Part shown: piece after piece, positions 8,693 to 17,822 of the stretch
Layout of the letters: every line of letters starts with the position of its first letter
Position numbering within the stretch: the first letter of the stretch is position 1
NCBI GenBank assembly: GCA_905221605.1
Contig: CAJNDS010000735.1
Location: forward strand, 133,501 to 197,500
Reading direction: 5' to 3'
DNA: 64,000 bases
From: Symbiodinium natans
Taxonomy: Eukaryota; Sar; Dinophyceae; Suessiales; Symbiodiniaceae
The notes under the pieces: model-generated
The model's input: the letters and a program-made list of their open reading frames with translations, nothing else
The model's database searches: none
Told to the model about the DNA's origin: nothing
Translations under genes and position numbers: made by a program

Positions 8693-8984
8693 TGAGGATT
8701 CTGTCTTTTGGGTTAGACGTTTTATCCTGGAAAGTACCGAATTCCAGAGCTCTCTCTATCCTGAACGCCAGAACCCCCGACACTCAAGCCTGAAGGCATT
8801 AAGCCGTTAAACCCCAAAGCCCTAAAGCCCTAAACCCTAAAGCCCTAAACTCTAAAGCCGAAAGCCCTAAACCCTCAGCAAACCCGCGGGTCACTTCGAC
8901 TGGCCCTGATGCCAACCGGCCGACGGAGGAGTCTCATGAACAACGCGAGACAGACGCCGCAGGAGTGGGTGGTCTAGGGGTTCG

Positions 8985-9066
8985 GGCCCCTAAACCCTAA
9001 ACCCTAAACCCTCAACCCTAAATTCTAAACCCTAAACCCTAAACCCTAAACCCTAAACCCTAAACG
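8985..9066. repeat. CCCTAAA array
   Basis: About eleven units. The stretch 8700-8980 holds scattered units and GC-rich sequence without a convincing exon. Confidence 0.9.
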
Positions 9067-9486
9067 GCTTAGGGTTCAGGATTTCGGGGCTTCTGTTCAG
9101 GGGTTTGGGTTGGTTAGGGGTGATGGCCTTTGGTGAGCGTCGCTGCAGCAAGCTCTCACCCCCTGAAACCTGCAATGATTCCAGGTTCTGGGGCTCTCAA
9201 GTCGTCTAGGGTTTAGGGTTTAGAGTTCACCCCGCAATCCCAATGCCTTCAAAACCCGACGCTCTCAACTGATCTCTCCATTTGGACCGATCGTCTTGAA
9301 CTTCGAGACCCCACAGCCCTAAATCTTGAAAGTTCAGCCCTATAAGCCCCAAAGCCATAATCCCCCCAAAAGCCTTTGATTATCATGCATGTTTGCATTA
9401 TATTGGTATTTTATTCTTTTCATGGTTTTACGTTCGTATTACCCAGCCTACAAACCTTTTGAGCCCTAATCGCGAAGCCCCTGAAG

Positions 9487-9531
9487 GAGGGCAAGGTCCT
9501 TCAGTCCCTGGCGACCAAGGCGCTCTACACG
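9487..9531 (+). CDS. Channel exon 10: start of CNBD-like domain
   Basis: Acceptor CCTGAAG|G (alternative AG nine bases later in the same frame), donor GA (gagtct). Encodes EGKVLQSLATKALYT; VLQSLA..A is the helix preceding the first beta strand. Confidence 0.7.
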
Positions 9532-9553
9532 GAGTCTCGCCCGCTTTTGTGTG

Positions 9554-9681
9554 TACACACACACACCTATATAAATAGAGTAATATATATATATATATAT
9601 ATATACATATGTATACATATATATTTTTACACATATATATATATATATATATTTATTTATATTTATTTATATTTATTTATA
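9554..9681. repeat. CA, TA and TTTATA microsatellites
   Basis: Runs of ATATAT with TTTATTTATATTTA units. The surrounding 9532-9930 is AT-rich intron. Confidence 0.9.
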
Positions 9682-9928
9682 TTTATACCAGAGCTGCGGT
9701 TTAGGGTTTGGGGTTTAGGGTTCAGGGTTCAGGGTTCACGGTTTAGGCATATATACTGAATAGGTGTTTGTTTTGCAACTGTGTACGTTTTTATGCATCT
9801 ATTGAATGTATTGTGCTTACAGTTGCTTTTATTTTACACGTGTTTATATATGCATATATATATATATGCTCATATTCTATCATTGTCCACTAGGGATTGT
9901 AACAATCATGCAACTCGTAGAGTGGGTA

Positions 9929-10022
9929 CACACACTCTCTCTCTCTCTCCTTTCTCTCTCTCTCTCTCTCTCTCTGAAATCTGTCTCCTTTCTGACCCTC
10001 TCTCTCTCTCTCTCGCTTTTCT
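9929..10022. repeat. CT microsatellite
   Basis: (CT)n interrupted by CTTT and GAAATCTG. Confidence 0.9.
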
Positions 10023-10641
10023 CGAGAATCCGGCGTTGTCAGAGGCGCATGTGTCGTACGAGGGTTGCGACACAGAAAGGCCTATGAGTTGTACTTCGAA
10101 GGGCTCCACCGAACTTTGGAACCCAGATAATTTTTGGGCTTTGGCCCCATAAACCTGACAGGCCCTACATAGTACAATCCTCAAACGCCCATAGTTTCGT
10201 TGTCCTAAACCGTCAACCCTAAACCCTATGTAGTGACAAGTGCGGAGCCTCAGCGCTTAGCATCGGATAGATTAAGTTGCAAGATGTTTTGGGCTATTTT
10301 GAGCCCAGTGGTAAAAATCGGAGACATACCACGCTTGTGGGGTACATTCTCCTTTTCATTTCTACGAAACCCCAAGTACAAGCTCCCCCAACCTCAACCC
10401 TTCTGAAACACAACCCTCGGTTCCTGCGTTCCCAAGATCTTATGGGGTCCAAAAACTTAGGGGGTATGGAACACAAGGTTCCCAAATTCTCCCCACTACT
10501 TCCTGAGGCTCCCTAAGCTTCCCTAAGGTTCCCTGGGTACCTACCCTGCATGAACCCCTCCTCCCCTAGGGACCCTATAAAGATGCCCCAAATCCAGGGT
10601 TCCGGGTTCAGGGTTTAGGCCTTAGGCTTGCTGGCTTAGGG

Positions 10642-10738
10642 TAAACCCTAAACCCTAAACCCTAAACCCTAAACCCTAAACCCTAGACACTAGACCCTAG
10701 ACCCTAGACCCTAAACCCTAAACCCTAAACCCTAAACC
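10642..10738. repeat. CCCTAAA array
   Basis: CCCTAAA and CCCTAGA units ending about 36 bp before the exon 11 acceptor. Confidence 0.95.
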
Positions 10739-10773
10739 CGGTTGAGGATAAACCTCAGATCACCTTGGCCAAG

Positions 10774-10845
10774 GTAGAGTTTGCCCAAAACGACGTGGTC
10801 TTCTGCCAAGGGGGTATCGCCGATGCGGCATTCTTGGTTCTCAGT
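10774..10845 (+). CDS. Channel exon 11: CNBD beta-roll
   Basis: Acceptor GGCCAAG|G, donor GC (gccttg; a second GC donor six bases later is also in phase). Encodes VEFAQNDVVFCQGG and IADAAFLVLS. The DVVF..G..A...FLVLSG pattern is unmistakable for strands beta-2 to beta-4 of a CNBD. TTTAGGG units begin 13 bp after the exon. Confidence 0.9.
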
Positions 10846-10857
10846 GCCTTGGCTTTA

Positions 10858-10953
10858 CGTTTAGGGTTTAGGGTTTAGGGTTTAGGGTTTAGGGTTTAGG
10901 ATTTAGGGTTTAGGGTTTAGGGTTTAGGCTGTAGGGTGTAGGGTGTAGGGTGG
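10858..10953. repeat. TTTAGGG array
   Basis: About ten units passing into GTAGGGT variants. Confidence 0.95.
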
Positions 10954-11088
10954 AGGGTTCGGGCGTTCTCTCCACCCAAAATGCGCCCATAGCCAGTACA
11001 AACATTGCTACCCCACTTAGAACTCCAGTTTTATCTATTCATGCCAGAGTCCGGCGTCGGGTTTAGGGATTAGGGTTTTACTTTGATT

Positions 11089-11235
11089 AAGGGGTATAGG
11101 GAGGGACCCCCCGAAGGGACTATTAATCTTATTCCCCCATAAGCTTATATAGTCCCTATGTACCTAAGTAGCCCCTAAATGAACCCCAATTAACCACTAA
11201 GGTCCCTTATAAGGTTCCCTCCTGTTGATTTGAAG
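11089..11235. mobile_element. Family E MITE
   Basis: Shares AGGGAGGGACCCC, GAAGGGAC.TTAATCTTAT, TTATATAGTCCCTA and CTAAGGTCCCTTAT with the second copy at 48773-48922; about 145 bp. Confidence 0.7.
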
Positions 11236-11338
11236 GATTTGGAGGGTCCTTGTCACTTAAACATGCAGCTGAGCTCAGGCCAATCGTGCAACCCGTCTAT
11301 ACAAGGCATCACAGAAATTCAGGATGGGACATCCCAAG

Positions 11339-11366
11339 TGCTACTGCAGCTACCGCACACAGAGAC
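11339..11366 (+). CDS. Channel exon 12: micro-exon in the CNBD
   Basis: 28 nt. Acceptor TCCCAAG|T, donor GT (gtggac). Encodes CYCSYRTQR plus one base. It supplies the G.L.Y strand expected after FLVLS, here with Cys in place of Gly and Leu. Joined to exon 13 the frame gives YRTQRREENWVAEV. Smallest exon of the model, supported mainly by phase and register. Confidence 0.55.
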
Positions 11367-12143
11367 GTGGACCATTTCCGAGGTGTTTTTTCCATGAGGG
11401 GTCCCAACACATCCCAGCTAAGAAGACTGGTGCTGTACAGGAGTACCGTATACGAGTCTTCCCAAGCACGAGAGCTTTGGGGCCTGGCCACTCCCGGGGT
11501 TTAGGGTTGTTGCTGACAGGTGGCCGCTTTCGATATGTCCGACAGGGAAAGCGATTTACCCTCAGTGACCGTGATCGATTATGGCTTCCTGGGGTTTGAG
11601 ATTTCATTTCGGGCTTAGGGTGACAACTTCGAAATCGAGGACCTTGTATATAGGCCTACTACTAGTGTTTGTTTGATTGCACATGTGTGTGTGTGTGTTT
11701 CAATACTATGGAGGGAGATGCTTTGTTGGGGTTTAGTAGGTCGTTTTGGGGCTTCCAAGGATTTAGGTCCGCGGTGTTGCAATGAAAGGGTTGCAGTGGG
11801 ATCTTGATTCAGGGTTCTGGGGTGTGGGGTTTGGGGTTCAGATGTTTAGGTTATGAGACTTACAACGATTTTAGGAGTTGAGTTCAGGGGCGCCTCGTTG
11901 CGCACCGGCGAGCAACCCATGCAAGGATCGCATGCCTAGCGCCCTTATACAGGAACCCCAGCCCGAAAGTCGATTACCCTATTCTCGGAAGCCAAATATT
12001 GATTAGGGGTCAGCTTGTGTGGCCATGAGATAGGTAAAGTTAGGCTGTTTCCGGTGTCGGGAAGCGCACCATGGACACAAAACGGCGAAAGAGAATGGAC
12101 CATTTGGCTAACTGATTCATTGGGGTTCAGGGTGGAGGGTCTT

Positions 12144-12252
12144 CCCAGAGACTCCAAAACCCCTTAATTAAGGAATATACCTTAAATTATAATAGGAACC
12201 CTAATATGATTTAAGGTATATTCCTTAATTAAGGGGTTTTGGAGTCTCTGGG
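12144..12252. mobile_element. Family A MITE (109 bp, near-perfect palindrome)
   Basis: CCCAGAGACTCCAAAACCCC ... GGGGTTTTGGAGTCTCTGGG with inner TTAATTAAGGAATATACCTTAAAT mirrored; only about 30 bp of loop. Copies at 34795-34851 (right half) and 47260-47365. Confidence 0.9.
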
Positions 12253-12332
12253 TTCGTGTTTCTTGCATGTGGGCTTGGAATCGCAGGGCTCCCCCAACAA
12301 AGTCTGCGGGGTGGCTGCCATATGCAGGCCAC

Positions 12333-12437
12333 ATGGGCCCTTGGGACATTTTATATTTCCCCTTCTGTGGGTTTAAAAGGATCATATTCAGGACTATTTT
12401 TCAGAGGGTTTCAGGGGACATCCTAGTAGGGTATACT
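12333..12437. mobile_element. Family F MITE copy
   Basis: CTTGGGACATTTTATATTTC, GGGTTTAAAAGGATCATATT and TTTTTCAGAGGGTTTCAGGG; related copies at 19998, 33702, 38382 and 58094. Confidence 0.65.
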
Positions 12438-12515
12438 GGTGCACCCAAAGAGCGGTCATAGCTTATATGAATTGGCCACAACATCCAATCCCCGAAGCCC
12501 TGCGCCCCTCTCAAG

Positions 12516-12573
12516 GTGAGGAGAACTGGGTGGCTGAAGTGTGTTTGTGGACGCCTTGGCTGTACGTCGGCGA
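12516..12573 (+). CDS. Channel exon 13: CNBD phosphate-cassette region
   Basis: Acceptor CTCAAG|G, donor GT (gtgtct). Encodes EENWVAEVCLWTPWLYVG. W..EV.LWTPW..VG is the family motif where a true CNBD has its phosphate-binding cassette. The Arg that contacts the cyclic phosphate is not present, so this is probably a non-binding homology domain. Confidence 0.85.
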
Positions 12574-12846
12574 GTGTCTTGGCATGTGACCAGGGCAGGG
12601 CTTAGGATATTTCCGGTTTTGTCAAAACCTACTGCAGCCAAGCCTGTACGAGTCCGTCAAACGTCCTGTTCTTCAGGGGCCTGGGCTGTTTTGAATTCTT
12701 GGGTCTGCAGCCTTACGTTTAGGGTTGACCTACATACCTAGTGGAGCCTACAAGGAAAGAGGACTGTATAGTATAGTTAAGAAACATCATGAAGGCTCTT
12801 AGTCTAGATTAACCCCCACACATGGAGGTAAGAGACATGCTTGCAG

Positions 12847-12905
12847 TTCGCTAGCGATTCGAACGAGCGTGGCATTCGTGGCCCGCTCACCAGCTCTGAT
12901 GCTGG
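12847..12905 (+). CDS. Channel exon 14: CNBD late strands
   Basis: Acceptor CTTGCAG|T, donor GT (gtggaa). Encodes SLAIRTSVAFVARSPALML after a split Asp codon. Position and phase fit; sequence similarity is weaker than in the neighbours. Confidence 0.6.
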
Positions 12906-12939
12906 GTGGAAGCATACACGCGATTCATTCGGATCCACA

Positions 12940-13030
12940 CCCGCCCCGCCATTACCCCCCGACCCCCCTCCGGCCTTCCCCCCCCCTCCCACCCCCCCCC
13001 CTCCCACCCCCCCCCGAAGCCCCCCACCAT
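12940..13030. repeat. C-rich low-complexity tract in intron 14
   Basis: Runs of C4-C9 separated by single T/A/G. It lies just upstream of exon 15 and could act as an extended pyrimidine tract. Confidence 0.8.
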
Positions 13031-13080
13031 GCCAAGGGAAGGGTATGCCACCCATGCACCCAGACCCCATCAAGTCACAG

Positions 13081-13160
13081 GCCTCCAAGTCCTGGCAGTG
13101 GGGAAGACTTTCTTGCGCCCTCGGCCACAGAATCCGGATCTCCGGAGCGTCCACCAACAT
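13081..13160 (+). CDS. Channel exon 15: CNBD end, C-helix
   Basis: Acceptor AGTCACAG|G, donor GC (gcgaag). Encodes LQVLAVGKTF, then LRPRPQNPDLRSVHQH. The V.AV...F pattern is the last beta strand, followed by the C-helix that continues into exon 16. Confidence 0.65.
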
Positions 13161-13904
13161 GCGAAGCTGCAGGCGAGGCTCAAGCCCCTGCTCTCATCGC
13201 ACCTTTCTGCTGAATTCCAACCCACAAAGAACGAGGCCTTCAGATGGTTTTGTTCCTCTCCGTTGCCGGTCCCCCCGAAACCCTAAACCCAAAAGCCTGC
13301 CAAAAGGCTCAAACCCCTCCCGCTCTACAACCCCCTCTCCCCCAAATTAAAAACAAAAACAAAAAGAAACACAAACATCGCTTTAAACCCCCCGCCTCAG
13401 CCAACAGAACCTCTCTGAACGACTAGGCCCCCGACCGACCCACATCCTAAAGTAGCCTTCGCACCCTTTAGAATGCCTCAATCTTTGGGCCATTTTCCTG
13501 TTCTGAGAGGGATGCGGAAGTACTCCTTGTTAGCGCTTTCTCCCCGAACATGTGTCCTTGTTCCTCGCGCCGTTTCGAGGATGGTTGCGCGCGAGATCGG
13601 TCGCTCCGTCGCTGTGGAGGAGGGGGTGCGGGGGCGAGGGCTGGGTGGTGGGCCCCCTCAGCCCTATTTGGGATGATTTTTGGGCTTGTTTACAGGGCTA
13701 CTCTTTCAGCCCGTCTAGCATGGGCCACAAAGTCTGGGCTCTAAGCCCTACAACCCCTAAAGCCTCTTCAGGTTCGAGGGTTTGGGGGGATTTGGGGTGT
13801 GGATCTCAGTTTGCAGGGGCACCTTACGAGCACGGTGTCGGAGTCTAAAGCTTGGAGGTTCACGGCTTGATGGTTTGGGTTTGGTGTACAAGACTCCCTA
13901 AACC

Positions 13905-14012
13905 CTAAACCCTCATAGGCCCTGAACCCTGTAATCCCTCATCCCTAACTGCAGCCCTAAACCCTAAATCCTAAACCCCAAACCCTAAACCCTAAATATC
14001 CCTAAACCCTAC
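13905..14012. repeat. CCCTAAA degenerate array
   Basis: Units with CCTGAAC, CCCTAAC and CCCCAAA variants ending 15 bp before exon 16. The stretch 13161-13900 is intron with no recognised element. Confidence 0.85.
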
Positions 14013-14026
14013 ACGCGCACGTGCAG

Positions 14027-14086
14027 GCAGAGGCATTCTGCGAGTGCATCGGGGCAGTCTGGGCAACTCGGCTGGTTCTCGAATGG
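14027..14086 (+). CDS. Channel exon 16: C-helix continuation
   Basis: Acceptor CACGTGCAG|G, donor GT (gtatgc). Encodes AEAFCECIGAVWATRLVLEW. Joined to exon 15 it gives HQHAEAFCECI, matching the family Y..YA..FV..L. TTTAGGG units follow 38 bp downstream. Confidence 0.7.
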
Positions 14087-14124
14087 GTATGCGGTTCAGG
14101 TTTTGGCAAAAGGGCTTAAAACGG

Positions 14125-14190
14125 TTTAGGGTTTAGGGTTTAGGGTTTAGGGTTTAGGGCTTAGGGCTTAGGGCTTAGGGCTTGTACGGG
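14125..14190. repeat. TTTAGGG array
   Basis: Five TTTAGGG then four CTTAGGG units, the variant being locally duplicated. Confidence 0.95.
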
Positions 14191-14194
14191 GTTT

Positions 14195-14262
14195 GCCAAA
14201 CACAGGGGGAACCTTTTTGGGCGTCCCTTTAAGGGGTTTCTATTCGGTTTGGGGTATACAGA
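14195..14262. mobile_element. Family H element fragment
   Basis: AACCTTTTTGGGCGTCCCTTT and GGGGTTTCTATTCGGTTTGGGG resemble 58555-58620; its left end is cut at the telomeric array. Confidence 0.45.
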
Positions 14263-15052
14263 AGTAGCCCTACAATCTTTAGGAAGTACCCACACAGCGC
14301 TTGGCAGTCAATGTGTGACCCTGTTTAATCTTGTACCCTCCACTCCGTCCGCTCGGGAAGCGCCGGAAGCGCAGGACACTCATCAAACGAAATGTTCTTA
14401 GACGTTCGGAAGACTTTGACTGACTTTGTGGGGACAGCACCTGAATCTTGAATGGCCGGACAACTGGGCTTTATATTTTATAGTAGGGGCCCAACAAGGT
14501 CTCACCTAGACTAACCTATATACCTTTACAAATGCTGGGAAGCATATTTTCTTGTGGTTGGGTAGAGCCGGTTATGTAGATCTTTGTGTATTGGTTTTGT
14601 AGGTAGGGCTTGAGCATGCTCGAGCGTAACCCTAAACCCCACACCCGAAGAACTTTAAAAATGCGGGCCCGGTGGAGTTGAGTCACAGAGAGCTCCTGAC
14701 GACGTGGGATGCCCCCCCTGGAGTCATTTTACCAGGCTAGCTTCCCTGAAAAGCCTCATCTTAGAAATTCAGGGTTTCGGGCTCCTTACAGTTCCTGTTG
14801 GGCTTAGAGTTCAGGGTTCAGGGTTTAGGGGCCTCAGATTTGGCCATCCCCTGCTGTCCGGAACCTCGGGACCCCACAAAACCTTCATGGGGAGTCCGGT
14901 CTGATGTAGAGCAGCCAGCCAGCAAGATAAGCTCACAGCTCCCCCTGGTTTGCAGGGGTTTAGGGTTTAGGGTTTCGGGTTTAGGGTTTAGGATTTCGGG
15001 TTTTGGGTTTAGGGCTTCGGGTTTTCCTACAACAATTTAAGAGCTTTATCAG

Positions 15053-15103
15053 GAGATGCGGCAGCAGGCCACTTTCTTCGCCCAAACGGTCGTGGAGGAG
15101 AGG
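15053..15103 (+). CDS. Probable exon, continuing the channel frame
   Basis: Acceptor TTTATCAG|G, donor GC (gcccgg). Phase 0 from exon 16. Encodes EMRQQATFFAQTVVEER, a charged helix. No family motif recognised. Confidence 0.45.
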
Positions 15104-15134
15104 GCCCGGGGGTTTGAGACATCATTGCAGTTTG

Positions 15135-15194
15135 ATAGTCTCTTTGTTTGTGTTTGTGTTTGTGTGTGTGTGTGTGTGGGTGTGTGTGTGTGTG
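15135..15194. repeat. TTTGTG and GT microsatellite
   Basis: GTTTGTGTTTGTGTTTGTG followed by (GT)n. Confidence 0.9.
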
Positions 15195-15298
15195 TCTTGA
15201 TTCGTTTTTTACATGCCTACGCGACAGCACATCTCCCAGAGCCCTGAAGCTTAATGCCTCGCAGTGACATTGCTAGATCATTTCGGTACCGGGCTGTC

Positions 15299-15440
15299 CC
15301 TAAACCCTAAACCCTAAACCCTAAACCCTAAACCCTAAACCCTAAACCCTAAACCCTAAACCCTAAACCCTAAACCCTAAACCCTAAACCCTAAACCCTA
15401 AACCCTAAACCCTAAACCCTAAACCCTAAACCCTAAACAC
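15299..15440. repeat. Long perfect CCCTAAA array
   Basis: About 20 consecutive perfect units. Confidence 0.98.
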
Positions 15441-15619
15441 CGTACCGTAAACCCTGAATCTCAAGCCCAGGGACCTAAACCTGGAGGGTCTACCTGGGCT
15501 ACCAAAACACTTAGCTTCACTTCAAGAGCACTGAATGGCTTTTTGGGGTTTGGGGCTTATAAGGTGTATAGGGTTTGGGGTTTTGGGTTTGGGGCTTAGG
15601 GATTCTGTCTCGGATGCCC

Positions 15620-15650
15620 GGGGGGAGGGGGGGGGGGGGGGGGGGGGTGG
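15620..15650. repeat. Poly-G tract
   Basis: G4AG20-type run, part of a recurrent pattern of long G or C homopolymers in the introns. Confidence 0.85.
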
Positions 15651-15753
15651 TGATGTGAGCTTTCGCAGCGGAAGGTTTCAAAACGAGAGGGACAGGGCCG
15701 TGCAGTAGCTAGGTCGGATTCCTTTAGAAACCCTCAAGAACCACACAAGGACC

Positions 15754-15875
15754 CTAAACCTCAAAACCTAAACCCTAAACCCTAAACCCTAAACCCTAAA
15801 CCCTAAACCCTAAACCCTAAACCCTAAACCCTAAACCCTAAACCTTACAACCTAAACCCTAAACCATAAACCCTA
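15754..15875. repeat. CCCTAAA array
   Basis: About 15 units, slightly degenerate at both ends. Confidence 0.95.
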
Positions 15876-16264
15876 TTCTGCCCAAAATAAGTAGCAGAGA
15901 AGCTGGGACTCAGGAAAGTCCCCCAAACGCCTGAAGAAAGAACTCGATACCAGCAAGGGCTCTGTTTTTTTGGTGGGGGGGGTGGGTTTTCAGGGCTTGT
16001 CTACAGCATGATGGGGCAATGGCTAGGTTCGGGATTCTGGAAAATTTTGGGTGCAGGGCCAACAGGTTTAGGGGTTTAGGGCTCTGCAGAATCCAGGCTG
16101 CATCCAAGCATGTCAGGCACTTTTCCTCATTAGTAATCCGAGCATCTGTTCAATTGGTGGCAATTGGCGGGTCCCCCCTTAAAAAATTAAGAAAGGCAGG
16201 GCGCCATGGCAATGTACTGATTCTCGATTACAAGCAATAGGAATGTATTGAAAACAATAGGACT

Positions 16265-16657
16265 TTATTGAACCTCTACAAGCAAAAACAGAAGCGTGTC
16301 GACAGGAATTTGAACCCCCCGAAAAAACATGTTCTTTAAATGTGGTGGTGTTGGCCCATACGAAAACACACGTAATGGACAGTAGTCTTCCAGCAGGCTT
16401 CTCGGCGAAAAATGATCTTCAAATGTGAGCGTATCAATTAAACAGATGCTCGGGTTAGACTGTTTGTGATTCCTTTTGGAAAAGGCTCCCCGAAAGGTCA
16501 CAGCAGGGCCCAGATACAACAGAAGCCTCCCCTGTGTGTCATTGCCTGCTCCGGCTTGATGCCTGTTGAATTGAAGCACGTAGGCTCGCCTTTGCCTTTG
16601 GGCGGCGCTTAAGAAGCTGCCATGCAAAGCATGCCCCCCTTTCTGCCCTACACGCAA
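16265..16657 (-). CDS. Hypothetical protein, 130 residues, intronless, doubtful
   Basis: An open frame of 131 codons on the minus strand starting MRVGQKGGHALHGSFLSA. Composition is mixed and protein-like (no low-complexity runs), including SNPSICLIDTLTFEDHF and LLLYLGPAVTFRGAFSK. No family recognised. It is opposite to all convincing exons and lies in a telomere-poor 700-bp stretch. It may be a captured or retro-inserted fragment, or chance. Confidence 0.25.
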   Translation of the reverse strand: MRVGQKGGHALHGSFLSAAQRQRRAYVLQFNRHQAGAGNDTQGRLLLYLGPAVTFRGAFSKRNHKQSNPSICLIDTLTFEDHFSPRSLLEDYCPLRVFSYGPTPPHLKNMFFRGVQIPVDTLLFLLVEVQ

Positions 16658-16677
16658 CTCAACCAGGTCTGGCTCTC

Positions 16678-16792
16678 TACTTGGAGGTTCATGGGAAGTT
16701 ATGAGTATTTCTCGTATCTCTACTTTAGCACGCTATTTAGGGCATTGAGAACCTTGACTTACAGCTGCCCATGAACCTCTCAAATAGGCCTT
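16678..16792. mobile_element. Family I MITE
   Basis: ACTTGGAGGTTCATGGGAAG at the left and GCTGCCCATGAACCTCTCAA at the right are inverted copies; 115 bp. Confidence 0.75.
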
Positions 16793-16940
16793 GCAAGTGT
16801 TGATATACAACCCTCGCCCTCCAAATCCTGCAACGCCTTAAATCAAGCCGTCTGTGGAGGGTCCTCACACCCCCAAACCCTAAACCCTAAACCCTAAACC
16901 CTAAACGCCAAACGCCCTAAACCCTTGAACCGGCCTCAAG

Positions 16941-16970
16941 CCCATGGAGGACCTCAATCAACAGCAGGCC
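16941..16970 (+). CDS. Probable exon, continuing the channel frame
   Basis: Acceptor GCCTCAAG|C, donor GC (gcatga). Encodes PMEDLNQQQA in phase 0. If not spliced, an in-frame TGA two codons later would end the protein. Confidence 0.4.
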
Positions 16971-16994
16971 GCATGAGGGGCCTCCTTCTTGCGG

Positions 16995-17080
16995 GTTTAG
17001 GGTTTAGGGTTTAGGGTTTAGGGTTTAGGGTTTAGGGTTTAGGGTTTAGGGTTTAGGGCTTAGGGTTTAGGGTTTAGGGA
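16995..17080. repeat. TTTAGGG array abutting a family K element
   Basis: Twelve units running directly into the left end of the element at 17081. Confidence 0.97.
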
Positions 17081-17223
17081 CTATTAGTTGCTTAAGAACC
17101 ACCCCCCAAAAAATAGAAATACTATTCCCGATACGGGCAGTATCCTGATTGCTTATTGCCTTTTTTAATTTTTTTTTGTGGGGGGGTGGGGGGTGGGGCG
17201 AAACGTTCTTAAGCAAACAGTAG
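17081..17223. mobile_element. Family K MITE (143 bp)
   Basis: CTATTAGTTGCTTAAGAACC + C(6)A(6) at the left; T(8)GTG(7)...ACGTTCTTAAGCAAACAGTAG at the right. The terminal inverted repeat includes the C/A and T/G homopolymer steps that recur through the window. Confidence 0.8.
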
Positions 17224-17484
17224 ATCAGGTAAGGAGGTAAGGATCATACCCCTCTCTAGGGGAGATAATAGGTTTGTTTCTCTGCTTCTCTAGGTATTAC
17301 TTGGAGGGTTCTTGGGTAGCTATGACTAGTGGGCGTGGGTCCGAAAGCTCTATGGTGGAGTGAGGGAAAAGCGTTTCCCCTTTTGCCCTGCCTAGAACTT
17401 GTATAAGCACCTATGAGCCGTCGGTCGTCATCCGACATGCGTGCATGCTTAGAGGTGCATCTCGCCATCATCTTCATCATAATC

Positions 17485-17695
17485 TAGGGCTCAATAGTAT
17501 GCCCTTGTTCCCCTTGTTGAGGTTCCCTTATCAGCCCCTTTAAACCACAAAGGGTACCCGTTTGCCATCATCGTCATCATAGTCTCGGGCCCAATACTAG
17601 GCCCTTATTTCCTTTTTTTAGTGTTGAGGTTCCCTGACCAGCCCCTTTAAACCACAAAGGGGACCCTTTTGCCTGGGTTTCTCTTGGGTCTCGTA
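17485..17695. mobile_element. Two family C elements in tandem
   Basis: Each has CTCAATA.TA.GCCCTT, TTGAGGTTCCCT, AGCCCCTTTAAACCACAAAG and GG.ACCC.TTTGCC. The GCCATCATC.TCATCATA motif precedes each copy, so the unit itself was duplicated (period about 106 bp). Confidence 0.65.
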
Positions 17696-17756
17696 TTGGA
17701 GAGGCTCAGTTCCGGCGTCCCGACACGATCGCGCCAATGCCGCGCTGCCTGCGCAG

Positions 17757-17795
17757 GTGGAAGACCTCAGCGATGTGCAGATCACCGAGCTGCAG
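17757..17795 (+). CDS. Probable exon, continuing the channel frame
   Basis: Acceptor CCTGCGCAG|G, donor GC (gcgtcg). Encodes VEDLSDVQITELQ, an amphipathic acidic helix; phase 0 with the preceding candidate. Confidence 0.5.
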
Positions 17796-17822
17796 GCGTC
17801 GCTTTTGCCGGGCTTCGGACAC

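Larger units (their letters stand above)
1238..14086 (+). other. Gene model: EAG/CNG-like ion channel, 16 in-phase exons (5' and 3' ends not defined)
   Basis: Sixteen short exons, about 967 nt or 322 residues, read in one continuous frame from transmembrane segment S5 to the end of a C-terminal cyclic-nucleotide-binding-like domain. Order: S5 (exon 1), S5-pore linker (2), pore helix and filter (3), S6 (4), C-linker helices (5-9), CNBD start (10), beta-roll (11-14), C-helix (15-16). Residue patterns such as LLLQHVIACLW, YTTCLHW.F.QL, FWNLRRFL, RITRFLQW, NDVVFCQGG and EVCLWTPW match the large dinoflagellate family of voltage/CNBD channels related to EAG and HCN. S1-S4 are not visible between the RCC1-like ORF and exon 1, so they lie upstream of the window or are lost. 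Introns are 0.17-1.2 kb and carry telomeric arrays, MITEs and microsatellites. All acceptors are AG; donors chosen for frame are 5 GT, 7 GC and 4 GA. Confidence 0.8.

Noticed and set aside
10074-10098. Possible CNBD micro-exon (KAYELYFEG)
   Set aside because: It resembles a CNBD strand but lies before the exon that contains the preceding strands, and it disturbs the phase.
11890-11937. Exon-like GRLVAHRRATHARIACL
   Set aside because: Would fall between exons 12 and 13, which join directly through a split Arg codon.
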